Source: Vibrio sp. Isolate34
GTDB lineage: Bacteria > Pseudomonadota > Gammaproteobacteria > Enterobacterales > Vibrionaceae
Direction: 5' to 3'
Length of the DNA: 64,000 nt
Assembly: GCF_022397915.1 (NCBI RefSeq)
Contig: NZ_JAKEUO010000025.1
Coordinates: 1-64,000, forward strand
Shown here: positions 34,815-44,671 of the stretch, in pieces
How positions within the stretch are numbered: the stretch's first letter is position 1
Layout of the letters: every line of letters begins with the position of its first letter
Notes under the pieces: model-generated
The model's database searches: none
Told to the model about the DNA's origin: nothing
The model's input: the letters and a program-made list of their open reading frames with translations, nothing else
Made by a program: the position numbers and the translations under genes

Positions 34815-36167
34815 TCACGAATAAGCATGATTCGATAGTTCCGGAGACTTGCTGTTCTTTTGAATGACAAACATCAGATGGATAAGCAGCAGAATACCCG
34901 TCACACCCAGACCAACACCAATCCCGCCCCAGATCCCTGCTAGCTCGAATTTTGGCATCAAGTACCAAGCAGCAGGCAAGCCAAACATCCAGTAACCAAT
35001 AGCTGTCATCACCGTTGGCATAGAGACAATCTTCATCCCTCTTAGCAGGTTAATCGCCAGTAGTTGCCAAGCATCAACAATAAAGCACAGTGCAACAACC
35101 CAGATAACAGAAGCCAATAGCGATGTCATTGCACCAGTGCCGTCATCCAACTTGAAGATGGAAGCGATCATTTCAGGCCATAGGATGAATACGGCAGACA
35201 AGGCGACACTCAACACAGACACTAATATAAAGCTTTGAATCGAGGTTCTTTTGATGCCTTCGTAGTTGCCTGCGCCATAATCACGGCCTACTAAAATTGC
35301 GGCAGCTTGCGAGAAACCGAAGTTAAAGTTCCAAGTAAAGCTTAGACATTGCAGCAAGATTTGGTGCAGCGCCAGAGAGGCGATACTGATCGTTCCCGCC
35401 ATCAAAGTGCCGCCGTAGATTAAACCGTGCTCAAGCAAGGCTGCCAAGCCGATAGGTAGACCCATCAACAACAATGGGCTCATCAGCTTAATGGAGTACT
35501 CTTCGGTATTTAACCAAGGGGCGAACTGTTTGAACTCGTCACGTTTAAACACCCAAACCGTGTATCCAACCATCACGATAAATGCCGCGATGGCCGTGCC
35601 TAAACCCAAGCCTGTTAGTCCCATATCGAGCTGGAACGTGAGGAAGTAGCTCACTGGTACATTCAAAATCACGGTGATAATCGACATCACAAGAATAGAA
35701 CGCACATTACCAAACGCACTGGTTAAGCCACGCAGCACCAATAAGATAAGTGAAGGCAACATCACCCATTTTAGAGCGTGCACATATTCCATCGCTAAGG
35801 TGATCACTTCTTGAGGTTGTTTCGCCGCTTCCAATACAAGTGGCGCAAACCAGAAGCTAGCCATTAAGGTCACGCTGAGCACGAATGCCAACATAGTTGC
35901 ACCTTTCACGGCCAATCTAATCTGAGTGTTGCCAAACTCTGGGCGTGCGACGCGCTGACCATAAGCAATAGCGATCAGGTTCGCTACACAACCGACAGTG
36001 CTGCTCGCAATAATAAAGATGAAGAAGTAAATAGAGGCACCTAAGCCACCAGCCGCAAGCGCTGACACGCTGATTCGCGACATCATCCAAACATCAGTAA
36101 GGACTAAAGCCATGGATATCAGCTGTGAAATGATCAAAGGGAATGCAAGAGTGAGTATTTTTTTCAT
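34815..36167 (-). CDS. MATE-family multidrug/Na+ antiporter
   Basis: 450 residues with about twelve membrane segments in two six-helix halves, starting with MKKILTLAFPLIISQLISMAL and repeating the pattern at LMSPLLLMGLPIGLAALLEHG near 230. Members export cationic drugs or metabolites using Na+ or H+ gradients. Start supported by GAGG before ATG. Divergent from a LysR regulator 100 bp away, its likely controller. Confidence 0.9.
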   Translation of the reverse strand: MKKILTLAFPLIISQLISMALVLTDVWMMSRISVSALAAGGLGASIYFFIFIIASSTVGCVANLIAIAYGQRVARPEFGNTQIRLAVKGATMLAFVLSVTLMASFWFAPLVLEAAKQPQEVITLAMEYVHALKWVMLPSLILLVLRGLTSAFGNVRSILVMSIITVILNVPVSYFLTFQLDMGLTGLGLGTAIAAFIVMVGYTVWVFKRDEFKQFAPWLNTEEYSIKLMSPLLLMGLPIGLAALLEHGLIYGGTLMAGTISIASLALHQILLQCLSFTWNFNFGFSQAAAILVGRDYGAGNYEGIKRTSIQSFILVSVLSVALSAVFILWPEMIASIFKLDDGTGAMTSLLASVIWVVALCFIVDAWQLLAINLLRGMKIVSMPTVMTAIGYWMFGLPAAWYLMPKFELAGIWGGIGVGLGVTGILLLIHLMFVIQKNSKSPELSNHAYS

Positions 36168-36267
36168 GAGCGCCTCAGTTAATTTCGCCCAAAATACGCT
36201 CGATGGGGCTGGCGTTCAATTGATAAATTTGCGACTCTAACATTCTAAAAACTCATGCGAACGAATT

Positions 36268-37242
36268 ATGACCCCATATCCTAGCTTGCCATCCTCCCAT
36301 AATGGCTTAAAAGCCTTCGAAGCGGCTGCAAGGCTGATGAGCTTTACGTTGGCTGCCGATGAGCTCAACGTGACACAGAGTGCGATCAGCCGTCAGATCA
36401 AACAGCTTGAAGATGAGCTGAACGCATCTTTGATCATTCGTAAGCATCGAGCGATTGAATTAACGGTTCAAGGTCATGATTTGTATGTCGCTTTGCGTGA
36501 AAGCTACGGCAATATCGAATCGGTTATCGCCTCTTGGAGTGAACCAAAACAGAAACGCATAGTTATCAAAGCAACCCTGAGTTTCGCTACGCGCGTGTTG
36601 ATCTCTAAGGTTCGTGAATTAAACGAGCGTTACCCAGATTACGAGATCGTGATCGTTCCTGTGATTGAAGAGGATGAAGCGATCAACAGCAGCGAATACG
36701 ACTTGTTGATCTTCCACACTCGATTCAAAAAACGCTATGACAACGCGCCTGACATCACTTTCTTGCGTGAAGAGTTCATGGCGCCAGTCTGCTCTACGAG
36801 CTTAACCAATGCTGTTGGCTTGACTAAGAAAGATACCGACCTCGACTCAATCTTAACCATGCCACGGCTGCACCCGACCTTAGATCACCATGACTGGAAA
36901 GTATGGTTAGCCGATGTCGAATCACCTCCGAAAAAGCCCGTCAGAAATACCAGCTTCTTGTCTTTAGATATGGCGCTCAGTGCGTGCTTATCTGGTGAAG
37001 GCGTCACGGTAACGGATCTGCTTTTAGTTTTGCAGGATCTGCAACGCGGTTTCTTATATTGTCCAGAGAATGCCAAGATCCAGAACAGTGCTTGGACTTA
37101 TTTCATTCACCAGCGTAGTCACACGCCTATCATCAACGACCTTATTGAATGGCTTAGAGAAGAGACAGAAAAAGAGATCGAGTTACTGAAAGCACTGTCT
37201 CATCAGAATCATTGGTTTGGTGTTATTAGCGATCAACAGTAA
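36268..37242 (+). CDS. LysR-family transcriptional regulator, GcvA-like
   Basis: 324 residues. The N-terminal winged HTH (about 12-70: FEAAARLMSFTLAADELNVT, SAISRQIKQLE) is followed by a substrate-binding regulatory domain. The arrangement and HTH resemble GcvA-type regulators. Divergent to the MATE gene, with which it shares a 100-bp promoter region. The inducer is unknown. Confidence 0.88.
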   Translation: MTPYPSLPSSHNGLKAFEAAARLMSFTLAADELNVTQSAISRQIKQLEDELNASLIIRKHRAIELTVQGHDLYVALRESYGNIESVIASWSEPKQKRIVIKATLSFATRVLISKVRELNERYPDYEIVIVPVIEEDEAINSSEYDLLIFHTRFKKRYDNAPDITFLREEFMAPVCSTSLTNAVGLTKKDTDLDSILTMPRLHPTLDHHDWKVWLADVESPPKKPVRNTSFLSLDMALSACLSGEGVTVTDLLLVLQDLQRGFLYCPENAKIQNSAWTYFIHQRSHTPIINDLIEWLREETEKEIELLKALSHQNHWFGVISDQQ

Positions 37243-37269
37243 CGATAAGCCTTAAGCTTAGATACAAAT

Positions 37270-37300
37270 AAGCCGCAGAACTTACTGCGGCTTATGCTTT
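37270..37300. terminator. Terminator between lysR and the amylase gene
   Basis: Stem AAGCCGCAG/CTGCGGCTT with loop AACTTA, followed on the plus strand by ATGCTTTTT. It separates two convergent genes. Confidence 0.65.
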
Positions 37301-37332
37301 TTACCAGTGGTGTTCGCTCTAGAGAATTAGCA

Positions 37333-38733
37333 TTAAAGCTTAAACATACGTGCACTGCGCGGTGGTAGATTGAACGTATGGTAGCGAGAAGAAATGGTTT
37401 CTGTCGCGCTGCTTAATACGTCTTTGTATTGAACATGCCAATTGAACTCATGTTGGTAGGTATCAACCGTCACGCCACGCGTTTCGCCACACTTGTTAAT
37501 TCCAACAACGCCTTCTTTGCCACGCTTAAACAGCAAAGTACATTGGTCGCTCGAAATTATCGTCATCGACTTACCTTGCATCGAGTTATGGAAACTAAGC
37601 ATATTCTTCATATTCGAGCTATTCCAAACATTGCCCCAACGACCGTTATCCTTATCTTCAGAATCCGGTAAATCATCACTGTAGATCAACGGCGTACCGC
37701 CATCTTTACCAAGGATATAAGCGTAAGCAAGCTGCTCATCTTGTGGATCCATAATTTGGTAACGGAAGCCGTCATTGGTTGGAATATCATGTGTGATCGC
37801 GAAGGTGATCGAACGATTATCGTCGAGTGCTTGGCCGTACGCTTTTGGATCATGCAGTTGGTTCAAGCCACCGCCCATAGAGAATGCCGATCGAATTGAA
37901 GCAAACAGCGGGAAATCGTACGCAGAGTGATTAGTGTTATTCAAGTAAGGCGCTAAGAACGACTCATAGCCACTGTTCCCTGCTCCGCCACTGGTAATCA
38001 CCTCGCCAAACACATGCATGTTCGCGGTGATCTCAGGCGTAAATACTTGGTCGATTTGGTACTGGCTCATATGTTTCACCGCATCAATACGGAAACCTTT
38101 GATGCCCATATCTTTTAACGCTTTCAGATATAAACGTTGTTGTGACACTACCCAGTTATTTGGGTCGAGATCCGGAAGACCCACATCACCGTCAGCACCA
38201 CACAAACGCCAGTATTGAACATGACCCGGATCGTTCCAGTCAGTAATACAGCCTGCGGCATGGAAATCGTTAGCCGAGACAAAACCTTGTGCTAAGTTGC
38301 CAAACAGAGTCTGCTCGGCATAGTAGCTTGAACGGCTGGCATAATCGTTTAGCACTTCAGTACCAGGGTAGTCCAAGTCACTTCGCTTCCAGCTTTCATT
38401 CGCCATATGATTCAGTACTACATCGGCGTAAACATCGACGCCCACAGCTTTGAGTGCGGTGATCATTGCGGCCAAATCTTGTTTATTGCCCAAAGGAGAA
38501 TCAATGGTACGCAGATCTTGAGGCTGGTAACGTGCCCACCATTGGCTGCCACTGGATTTCATTGCCGGAGCAACCAACACTTTCTTGTAGCCCGCTTCGG
38601 CTATTTGGTTGGCATTGGCTGTTACGTCTGAGTACTTCCAGTTGAAAGCATGCAAAATGGTGTCAGCGTAAGTCGCTGAACTAAAAGAGCAAAGCGCGAG
38701 CGTGGATATGAGTAGGGTATTTATTGGTTTCAT
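37333..38733 (-). CDS. Secreted alpha-amylase (GH13)
   Basis: 466 residues with a signal peptide ending near ATYADT (about residue 24). GH13 motifs: DVVLNH near 109, GFRIDAVKH with the nucleophile Asp near 220, EV in HVFGEVIT with the acid/base Glu near 250, and FAITHD near 310. Hydrolyses alpha-1,4 glucans outside the cell. Single-gene unit, with about 300 bp of upstream sequence containing no other gene. Confidence 0.93.
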   Translation of the reverse strand: MKPINTLLISTLALCSFSSATYADTILHAFNWKYSDVTANANQIAEAGYKKVLVAPAMKSSGSQWWARYQPQDLRTIDSPLGNKQDLAAMITALKAVGVDVYADVVLNHMANESWKRSDLDYPGTEVLNDYASRSSYYAEQTLFGNLAQGFVSANDFHAAGCITDWNDPGHVQYWRLCGADGDVGLPDLDPNNWVVSQQRLYLKALKDMGIKGFRIDAVKHMSQYQIDQVFTPEITANMHVFGEVITSGGAGNSGYESFLAPYLNNTNHSAYDFPLFASIRSAFSMGGGLNQLHDPKAYGQALDDNRSITFAITHDIPTNDGFRYQIMDPQDEQLAYAYILGKDGGTPLIYSDDLPDSEDKDNGRWGNVWNSSNMKNMLSFHNSMQGKSMTIISSDQCTLLFKRGKEGVVGINKCGETRGVTVDTYQHEFNWHVQYKDVLSSATETISSRYHTFNLPPRSARMFKL

Positions 38734-39032
38734 AGAACATATCTCTCATTATAAATTCATAAGAATGATATGAGTGATAAAGACAATTAAAACGACGGAT
38801 AAATCAGAGTTGATTAGCGTCACCTTCTGTTGATATTGATTTTATAAATTTGAGCTATAGCCGATATTATGTTGGGCAAAATGTGATGTGCGTTTTATGG
38901 GGTTGTACAGATATACGTAAAGAGTGGAAATGAGAATTAATTGAATCAAGTTGACGAGAACAGGACAAAGACTTTGGTCGCCTCTCCTAAACTAAGCTAT
39001 CATTCCTTCTCCCTCAACCGATTGATATTTTT

Positions 39033-39932
39033 ATGCCTTCTTTCTCTTTTTCAATGATCCCTGTTGGGGTTCGATTCATGATCCTTTCTGCTTTTGGATT
39101 TGCATTGATGTCTGCTTGTGTGAAATACATCAGCAACTACGGCATACCTGTATTTGAAATCGTTGCAGCAAGAGCGCTGGTGTCTTTGATCATCAGCTAC
39201 ATCGACGTAAAACGAAAAGGCATTTCTATCTGGGGTAATAACAAACCTTTGTTGTTCATTCGAGGCGCAGTCGGCACTGCTGCACTGATGTGTGTTTACT
39301 ACGCCGTAACCACGTTACCGTTAGCAGAAGCGACCATTCTACAATACGTACACCCTGTATTTACCGCATTGCTCGGTGTGTTATTCCTAAAAGAGCGCGT
39401 CCAAAAATCGACCATGATCTGCATTGCATTCTGCCTTGCGGGATTATTGGTGATGGTACAGCCAAGCATGAACAGCGGCGCGAGTAGCGAATTGCCTCTA
39501 TTCAGCATTATGGTGGCGTTATGCGGCGCGTTTGGTAGCTCAATCGCTTATGTGATTGTGAGAAAGCTGAGCCAAACCGAAGACAGTTCTGTCATCATCT
39601 TCTACTTCCCACTGGTTGCTCTACCGATCTCAACAGCCCTTATCTGGAACGACTTTGTGTGGCCGAGCCTATTCTTAACCGTGATGTTGGTACTCGTCGG
39701 GATTTTCACTCAAATCGGCCAATACGGTTTAACCAAGGCGATGCAGACACAAGCCGCAGGCAAAGCTTCGGCTTACTCTTACGTTCAGATTGTGTTCTCG
39801 GCACTGTTAGGCGTGTGGATCTTTAATGAAATCCCATCAGTTTGGACTTATCTAGGTGGTGGCCTGATTGTCACTGGCGCACTCATTAACGTGTTTGGTA
39901 AACAGCTATTGGTGCCGTTCAAGGCTAAATAA
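39033..39932 (+). CDS. EamA/DMT-family transporter
   Basis: 299 residues with ten predicted membrane helices in two EamA repeats. The first repeat closes with ATILQYVHPVFTALLGVLFLKE near 100-120, and the second with SYVQIVFSALLGVWIFNEIPS near 250. The substrate cannot be told (an amino-acid or metabolite exporter is likely). Ends at a bidirectional terminator. Confidence 0.88.
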   Translation: MPSFSFSMIPVGVRFMILSAFGFALMSACVKYISNYGIPVFEIVAARALVSLIISYIDVKRKGISIWGNNKPLLFIRGAVGTAALMCVYYAVTTLPLAEATILQYVHPVFTALLGVLFLKERVQKSTMICIAFCLAGLLVMVQPSMNSGASSELPLFSIMVALCGAFGSSIAYVIVRKLSQTEDSSVIIFYFPLVALPISTALIWNDFVWPSLFLTVMLVLVGIFTQIGQYGLTKAMQTQAAGKASAYSYVQIVFSALLGVWIFNEIPSVWTYLGGGLIVTGALINVFGKQLLVPFKAK

Positions 39933-39967
39933 GTAACCCACTCAATATCAGCTAATAAATAGAATCT

Positions 39968-40005
39968 AAAAAGGGCATTGCGGAATATTCCACAATGCCC
40001 TTTTT
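39968..40005. terminator. Bidirectional terminator
   Basis: Stem AAAAAGGGCATTG/CAATGCCCTTTTT around a short loop; serves the convergent EamA and glyoxalase-like genes. Confidence 0.85.
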
Positions 40006-40029
40006 GTTACTTTCTACCCAGAGACGCTA

Positions 40030-40449
40030 TTAGCTTGTAGCATTACGCAGCTTAGGGTCATCACTCAGATATTCAACGAACTCGATTTCAAAGCCTGCCG
40101 GATCCACAAAGTAGACATTTTTTCGATAAGGTTCTTCAGCGCCGGGTTTAGCAATCGGGAAGCCCGCATCGATAAGACGTTGAGTGACGCTTTCGATGTT
40201 ATTGGTCACATAAGCAAAGTGTGCGAGACCAACTGAGTGCCCAGCCAAATCTCTATTTTTACCCTCTCCGTGATCACTCAATGCAATGTATTGGTACTCG
40301 TCGCCAAAATGCAGCCAGTTACGTGGCTTGCCTGACCACTCGCCTTTTCCTTCATCACGAACGTACCAATGTGGAAACGCCGCTTTATAGAAAGTCAGCA
40401 TTTCAGGGATATCCTTAACGACTAAATTCACATGTTCAAGTTGGATCAT
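40030..40449 (-). CDS. VOC-superfamily (glyoxalase/bleomycin-resistance-like) protein
   Basis: 139 residues from ATG 40449, chosen for AAGGAG nine bases upstream. Paired beta-alpha-beta-beta-beta modules with metal-ligand candidates: the His in LEHVNLVV (about residue 5), the His in VGLAHFAY near 75 and the Glu in GFEIEFVEY near 120. The VDPAGFEIEF ending is typical. Probably a metal-dependent lyase or dioxygenase; substrate unknown. Confidence 0.85.
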   Translation of the reverse strand: MIQLEHVNLVVKDIPEMLTFYKAAFPHWYVRDEGKGEWSGKPRNWLHFGDEYQYIALSDHGEGKNRDLAGHSVGLAHFAYVTNNIESVTQRLIDAGFPIAKPGAEEPYRKNVYFVDPAGFEIEFVEYLSDDPKLRNATS

Positions 40450-40654
40450 TCTTCTCTCCTTAAAGTATTCTCGTAAGCAACGTTGCATATCCTAATACCT
40501 CAAGTTAAGTTGAGGTAAAGCACTAATTTGCATTTATTTCGAGAACGTTTTTAGAGCCAAAATTGTCGTATTTTGAAGCGATACAAAACCTAAGTTTAGA
40601 CGACCTTCCCTATGTGAGTTATTTTGGAGTCGAGAATAACTGAGAGACAAGCCG

Positions 40655-41548
40655 CTATGGTTTAGGCGGAGTAACCTCAACTTCTAAAGCGGCTCGGTTT
40701 CTCCACTTAAAACTCTTCTTCCATTTAATCGGCATCATAGGAATAACGATCAGGCTTATACCCACCAGCGTCAGAATGTCTGGAATCTCGTCGAACCACA
40801 TAACACCAAACAGTGTTACGAACACCAACCCGGAATACTCTGCGAGCGCAATTTGGTTAGCCGGTGCTTTTTTGTAAGCCACCACCACAAGCGCATGGTA
40901 TCCAAGTACAAACAAGTTGATTGCCATGATCCAACCCACATGGCGCCATTCGATCGTTGACCAAGTTGGTAGTGCAAATGCCAGTGCGAGTGGCAGAGTC
41001 ATAATGCTGGTCCAGAACAGAGTTGAGATGATGTGTTGCTCTGTGTTCAGGCGTTTGATCAAGATGTTACCCACGCCCATCGCAAGCGCACTGCCTAGCC
41101 CAGCAATCGCCGCCCAGTGAAATTGCTCAGGACGTAAGACGATTAATACGCCCACAAAACCAATTAAGGTCGCGATCACTTTTGAAGATGTCGGCCTTTC
41201 TTTCAACAGCACTATCGACAAAGGCAGCATAAGGATTGGTCCAACATAGAACATCGCGTTTGCTGTCGCCAAAGTAAGGTGTGTAATGGCGATCATCGCG
41301 CAGCCACTCCCTACCAAGATAAATTGAGCCCTTAAAAAGTTGATACGGCAACCGCCTTGCATACGCGTCTCTTTCGGTAACTTTAACCAAAATGGAAGCA
41401 GCAAGATCACGCTCAATAGCTGACGGATAAACACATACTGGAACGTAGGGACTTCGCCATTCAGTATCTTCAACGATACATCTGAAAAGGACGCAAGTAG
41501 GTTTGCGAACACCAAAAGCAAAATGGCGTGGTTAACAGCTTTATTCAT
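40655..41548 (-). CDS. EamA/DMT-family transporter
   Basis: 297 residues, about ten membrane helices, two EamA units (first: NAMFYVGPILMLPLSIVLLKE near 95-115; second: ALAEYSGLVFVTLFGVMWFDE near 235-255). RhaT/YdcZ-like general shape. A second, unrelated copy of this family lies 1.7 kb away. Substrate unknown. Confidence 0.87.
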   Translation of the reverse strand: MNKAVNHAILLLVFANLLASFSDVSLKILNGEVPTFQYVFIRQLLSVILLLPFWLKLPKETRMQGGCRINFLRAQFILVGSGCAMIAITHLTLATANAMFYVGPILMLPLSIVLLKERPTSSKVIATLIGFVGVLIVLRPEQFHWAAIAGLGSALAMGVGNILIKRLNTEQHIISTLFWTSIMTLPLALAFALPTWSTIEWRHVGWIMAINLFVLGYHALVVVAYKKAPANQIALAEYSGLVFVTLFGVMWFDEIPDILTLVGISLIVIPMMPIKWKKSFKWRNRAALEVEVTPPKP

Positions 41549-41847
41549 ACAGAAGGAAGATCACACATTTGTCATACAATTATGGGCGCACATCATACAT
41601 GAGAATTTGAAATGTGTAATTGCAAAATTACTGACGCTCAGATTAATGCAATTTTGAATTTAACCTCGATGAACAAATTACAGCTATTCGTTCAATATTT
41701 AGCCACGTTAATATTCTCTTATTGACTGATACATCAAGTTACAAATCGCTTTCATAGTAACCAAGAACACTGATCTGGGTTAATAAACTGGTTTCACAAT
41801 AACCTTACTTTTATTGAGGTCAGATAATTACAAAAAAGGAAGTTACA

Positions 41848-42240
41848 GTGAAAAAATTATTAGCACTTAGTATTGCAGCAGTCATCTCGGTTCCAGCAGT
41901 AGCCGACCACAATACAATCAACGGAATGGATTTCGGTCCATTGGCAAAGCTAGTCGGCACATGGAAATCATTAGAAACTGACGGCGTTGATGTCTCCCCA
42001 GGTCAAGAAGGCACAGAAGTGGGTGCGGGTGGCCCTGCAGGCGATACAATGACGTTAGTCGCGTCTAAGCGCGGTATCGCTGAGTCTGAATACATGACAG
42101 ACAACGCAACCACTACAGGCTTCACAATGAACATCAGTATTTCAGACGACACGCTAACTTACTCTCAAACAACGGGCTTAGAGATCTACGACAACGCTTT
42201 TGCTCATACCGATTCAAGCACGCTAATTAAAGTGAAGTAG
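41848..42240 (+). CDS. Exported beta-barrel protein, nitrobindin-like
   Basis: 130 residues with a cleavable signal peptide (MKKLLALSIAAVISVPAVA, cleavage near 19). The remainder has features of heme-binding THAP4/nitrobindin-like barrels: KLVGTWKS near 35, SISDDTLTYSQTTGLEIYDN near 95 and a C-terminal FAHTDSSTLIKV. Start is GTG with AAGGAAG upstream. Heme binding is inferred only. Confidence 0.65.
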   Translation: MKKLLALSIAAVISVPAVADHNTINGMDFGPLAKLVGTWKSLETDGVDVSPGQEGTEVGAGGPAGDTMTLVASKRGIAESEYMTDNATTTGFTMNISISDDTLTYSQTTGLEIYDNAFAHTDSSTLIKVK

Positions 42241-42258
42241 ATTCAAATACAAACAAGT

Positions 42259-43251
42259 TTAACTCGCTTGTGTATCTAACTTGGCGTAACGATTGGCTAG
42301 CACCGCACAGTAAAAGATCTGAATTGGGTGATAAAGCATGATCGGCAGTAATATCATCCCTAGATTAGGGTTGTGAGCAAAGATCACCTTAGCCATAGGA
42401 ATACCTGCCGCTAAAGTCTTCTTGGTACCGCAGAACACCGCCGCCACTTCATCTTGATGATTGAATCCAACTTTGCGGGCACTCCATTGAATGCCGTGTA
42501 CCATCACCATCAATACCACTAAACAAATCACCGCTGAAACCAACAACAGCATCGGTGAAAAGTCGCTCCAAATACCATGCTCAATGGAGTCACAGAAAGC
42601 ACTGTAAACAATCAGAAGTATCACGTATTTGTCTAATTTGTTGACCACTGACTTGTGTTTCTGAGTCCATTCGAAAAGTAACGGGCGCATCAACTGGCCG
42701 ACAATCATTGGCAATAGCAGCATTTTAGATATCGAGATCACCGACTCCATCAAGTTTAGCTCTGCACCTTCCAATCCCATAAAGAGCTGAATCAGAAGCG
42801 GCGTAATGAACACACCTAAGATACTAGAAAGCGACGCATTGAATATCGCACCCGGTAGGTTTCCTTTTCCAATCACCGTCATCGCGACCGAAGACGAAAT
42901 CGTACTCGGCAAAACGAAAAGATAACAGAAACCAAAGGCCAAAGCTGCTGGCATATAAGCGACAAAGCCTTGCCCGAATATCACCCAAAGCAGTGGGTAA
43001 ACTAAGAAGGTCGCGCTTTGTACAAAAACATGCAGCTTCCAATTCGAAAGCCCCTCAAGAATGGCTTTGGGAGACAAACCCAAACCGTGTAAGAAAAACA
43101 CCAAAGCGATGCCGAGAACAGTTACCGTATCGAGATGAAGTACCCCACCCGATTTACCCCAATCTGGCGTAAAAACAGCAACGACCATGGCCACCACCAT
43201 CCCTACAAGAAACCATTCCTTTTTCAGTTTTTCTATCATGTTGACACGCAC
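42259..43251 (-). CDS. Bile acid:sodium symporter-like transporter (SBF-like, YfeH type)
   Basis: 330 residues and about nine to ten membrane helices. Conserved parts are FFLHGLGLSPKAILEGLSNW near 55-75, LPSTISSSVAMTVIGKGN near 120 and FCGTKKTLAAGIPMAKVIF near 272, as in the SBF-like/YfeH group. Start ATG 43251, or MIEK at 43239. Substrate unknown. Confidence 0.88.
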   Translation of the reverse strand: MRVNMIEKLKKEWFLVGMVVAMVVAVFTPDWGKSGGVLHLDTVTVLGIALVFFLHGLGLSPKAILEGLSNWKLHVFVQSATFLVYPLLWVIFGQGFVAYMPAALAFGFCYLFVLPSTISSSVAMTVIGKGNLPGAIFNASLSSILGVFITPLLIQLFMGLEGAELNLMESVISISKMLLLPMIVGQLMRPLLFEWTQKHKSVVNKLDKYVILLIVYSAFCDSIEHGIWSDFSPMLLLVSAVICLVVLMVMVHGIQWSARKVGFNHQDEVAAVFCGTKKTLAAGIPMAKVIFAHNPNLGMILLPIMLYHPIQIFYCAVLANRYAKLDTQAS

Positions 43252-43585
43252 TTTCTGTAGATTCCATTTCAGCCAATAACCCGGCTCCGATGCTATTTAT
43301 CCTATCGACTCTAATTTTAATTAACCACCATAAACGCAAATTAAGCTCGTCTTTATCTTGAGGGTTAACGTCGTTATTCGAGTTTGTTACGCCCGTTTTG
43401 CTCTGGATTGAGCAGATGTATGGAATGACGATGAAAATATTAGAAAACAGCGGTTTATCGAGAAGATAAGACCCTTTCAGTGATCGGGGCACAGAGGTAA
43501 GCCGTAAGGATATGAAAGAAAGACGTAGTTAATCTAAACACCAAAGATAAGCCTATTCTCAAAGGTGGCGCAGCGGGAGCAACAC

Positions 43586-43852
43586 ATGGACAACAGAATC
43601 ACCATTATTGAGTTTCTCAGAGTGTTTGAGTTTATTCGCTCTTCCGGTGAGCTACTGGACAACAAATATCAAGTTGGCGAAATGACGGCTTGGCATGATT
43701 ACGATGGTTACACCTGCTGGCTAAGCTACAAAGACGTCACTGTGACGCTGATGTTTCATGGCTCGCTAAAAATTGAGTACGACAACGCTTCAAACTATTC
43801 TGAATTCATCGAACACTGTCTGGGTATGCTCGCGACTGAACCTTCTCCATAA
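43586..43852 (+). CDS. Small conserved-looking hypothetical protein
   Basis: 88 residues from ATG 43586 (GGGAG seven bases upstream). Alpha/beta, soluble, with GYTCWLSYKDVTVTLMFHG in the middle. No family recognised. Sits 58 bp before the CIA30 gene on the same strand. Three copies of GGCTAAC (43880-43900) lie between them. Confidence 0.7.
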   Translation: MDNRITIIEFLRVFEFIRSSGELLDNKYQVGEMTAWHDYDGYTCWLSYKDVTVTLMFHGSLKIEYDNASNYSEFIEHCLGMLATEPSP

Positions 43853-43910
43853 CACGCGAACAGACTCATCACTACTATCGGCTAACGGCTAACGGCTAAC
43901 GGAGAAAATC

Positions 43911-44519
43911 ATGAGCGAATCTGCTTTTAAGGCATCTTCATTACGTAAACAAGTAGCTCCTTTATGGCTGATGCTCAGCCTTTCTTTTTTATGGTCTCAA
44001 GCGTCAACAGCAGGAACAGAGATGATTGATTTCACGCAAGCGAACGAACATAAGAACTGGACAGCAACCAACGACAACGTGATGGGTGGAATCTCAACTG
44101 GTGGGCTTATTTATAACGGTGGTATGAGTCAGTTCAAGGGAGAGCTCTCGTTAGAAAATAATGGTGGTTTCAGTTCAATCAGCCGCTCTATAGAGTATCT
44201 AAGCTCTGAGATGGACAGCGTAGAACTGACTTTTGTGGGCGATGGTCGTACTTACCAATTAAGGTTCACCACATGGAAAGATGGTTATCGAACCAACTAC
44301 AAGCACAACTTTGAGACCATCAAAGGCGAGCAACTTAAGAAAACCTTCCAACTGAAGGACTTTCAAGCCGTGTTCAGAGGTCGATTACTCAGCGGAGCAC
44401 CAGAACTCAAAGCTCAAGACATTAAAAAGATCGGCTTTTTAATTGCAGATAAACAGGCTCTGCCCTTCGAGTTAAATTTAATTCAGATTCAATTCAAAAC
44501 GCTTCAAGAAACTGAGTAA
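43911..44519 (+). CDS. CIA30-family protein, exported
   Basis: 202 residues. An N-terminal signal sequence or anchor (PLWLMLSLSFLWSQASTAG, about 17-35) precedes a galactose-binding-like CIA30 domain with NDNVMGGIS near 54, GFSSISRS near 84 and GDGRTYQLRF near 108. Bacterial members are not known to assemble complex I; their function is open. Ends before a strong terminator. Confidence 0.82.
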   Translation: MSESAFKASSLRKQVAPLWLMLSLSFLWSQASTAGTEMIDFTQANEHKNWTATNDNVMGGISTGGLIYNGGMSQFKGELSLENNGGFSSISRSIEYLSSEMDSVELTFVGDGRTYQLRFTTWKDGYRTNYKHNFETIKGEQLKKTFQLKDFQAVFRGRLLSGAPELKAQDIKKIGFLIADKQALPFELNLIQIQFKTLQETE

Positions 44520-44557
44520 AGCTCTGAGTAAGGCCCGAGGTAAACTACAGACGAACA

Positions 44558-44604
44558 AAAGCCCCTGATACCTTACCGATTCACGATAAGTATCAGGGGC
44601 TTTC
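44558..44604. terminator. Bidirectional terminator
   Basis: Perfect 14-bp stem AAAGCCCCTGATAC/GTATCAGGGGCTTT separated by 18 bases, between the convergent CIA30 and quinone-reductase-like genes. Confidence 0.75.
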
Positions 44605-44671
44605 TAATCCAGCGTTCGAGCTATTCAAAAGATCAACGATTCAAACCGTCAAAGATCTAAATCATTAACAA

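Noticed and set aside
38870..38900. CRP-like half site TGTGATG upstream of the amylase gene
   Set aside because: The second half (TTTTA) departs too far from TCACA to claim a CRP operator.
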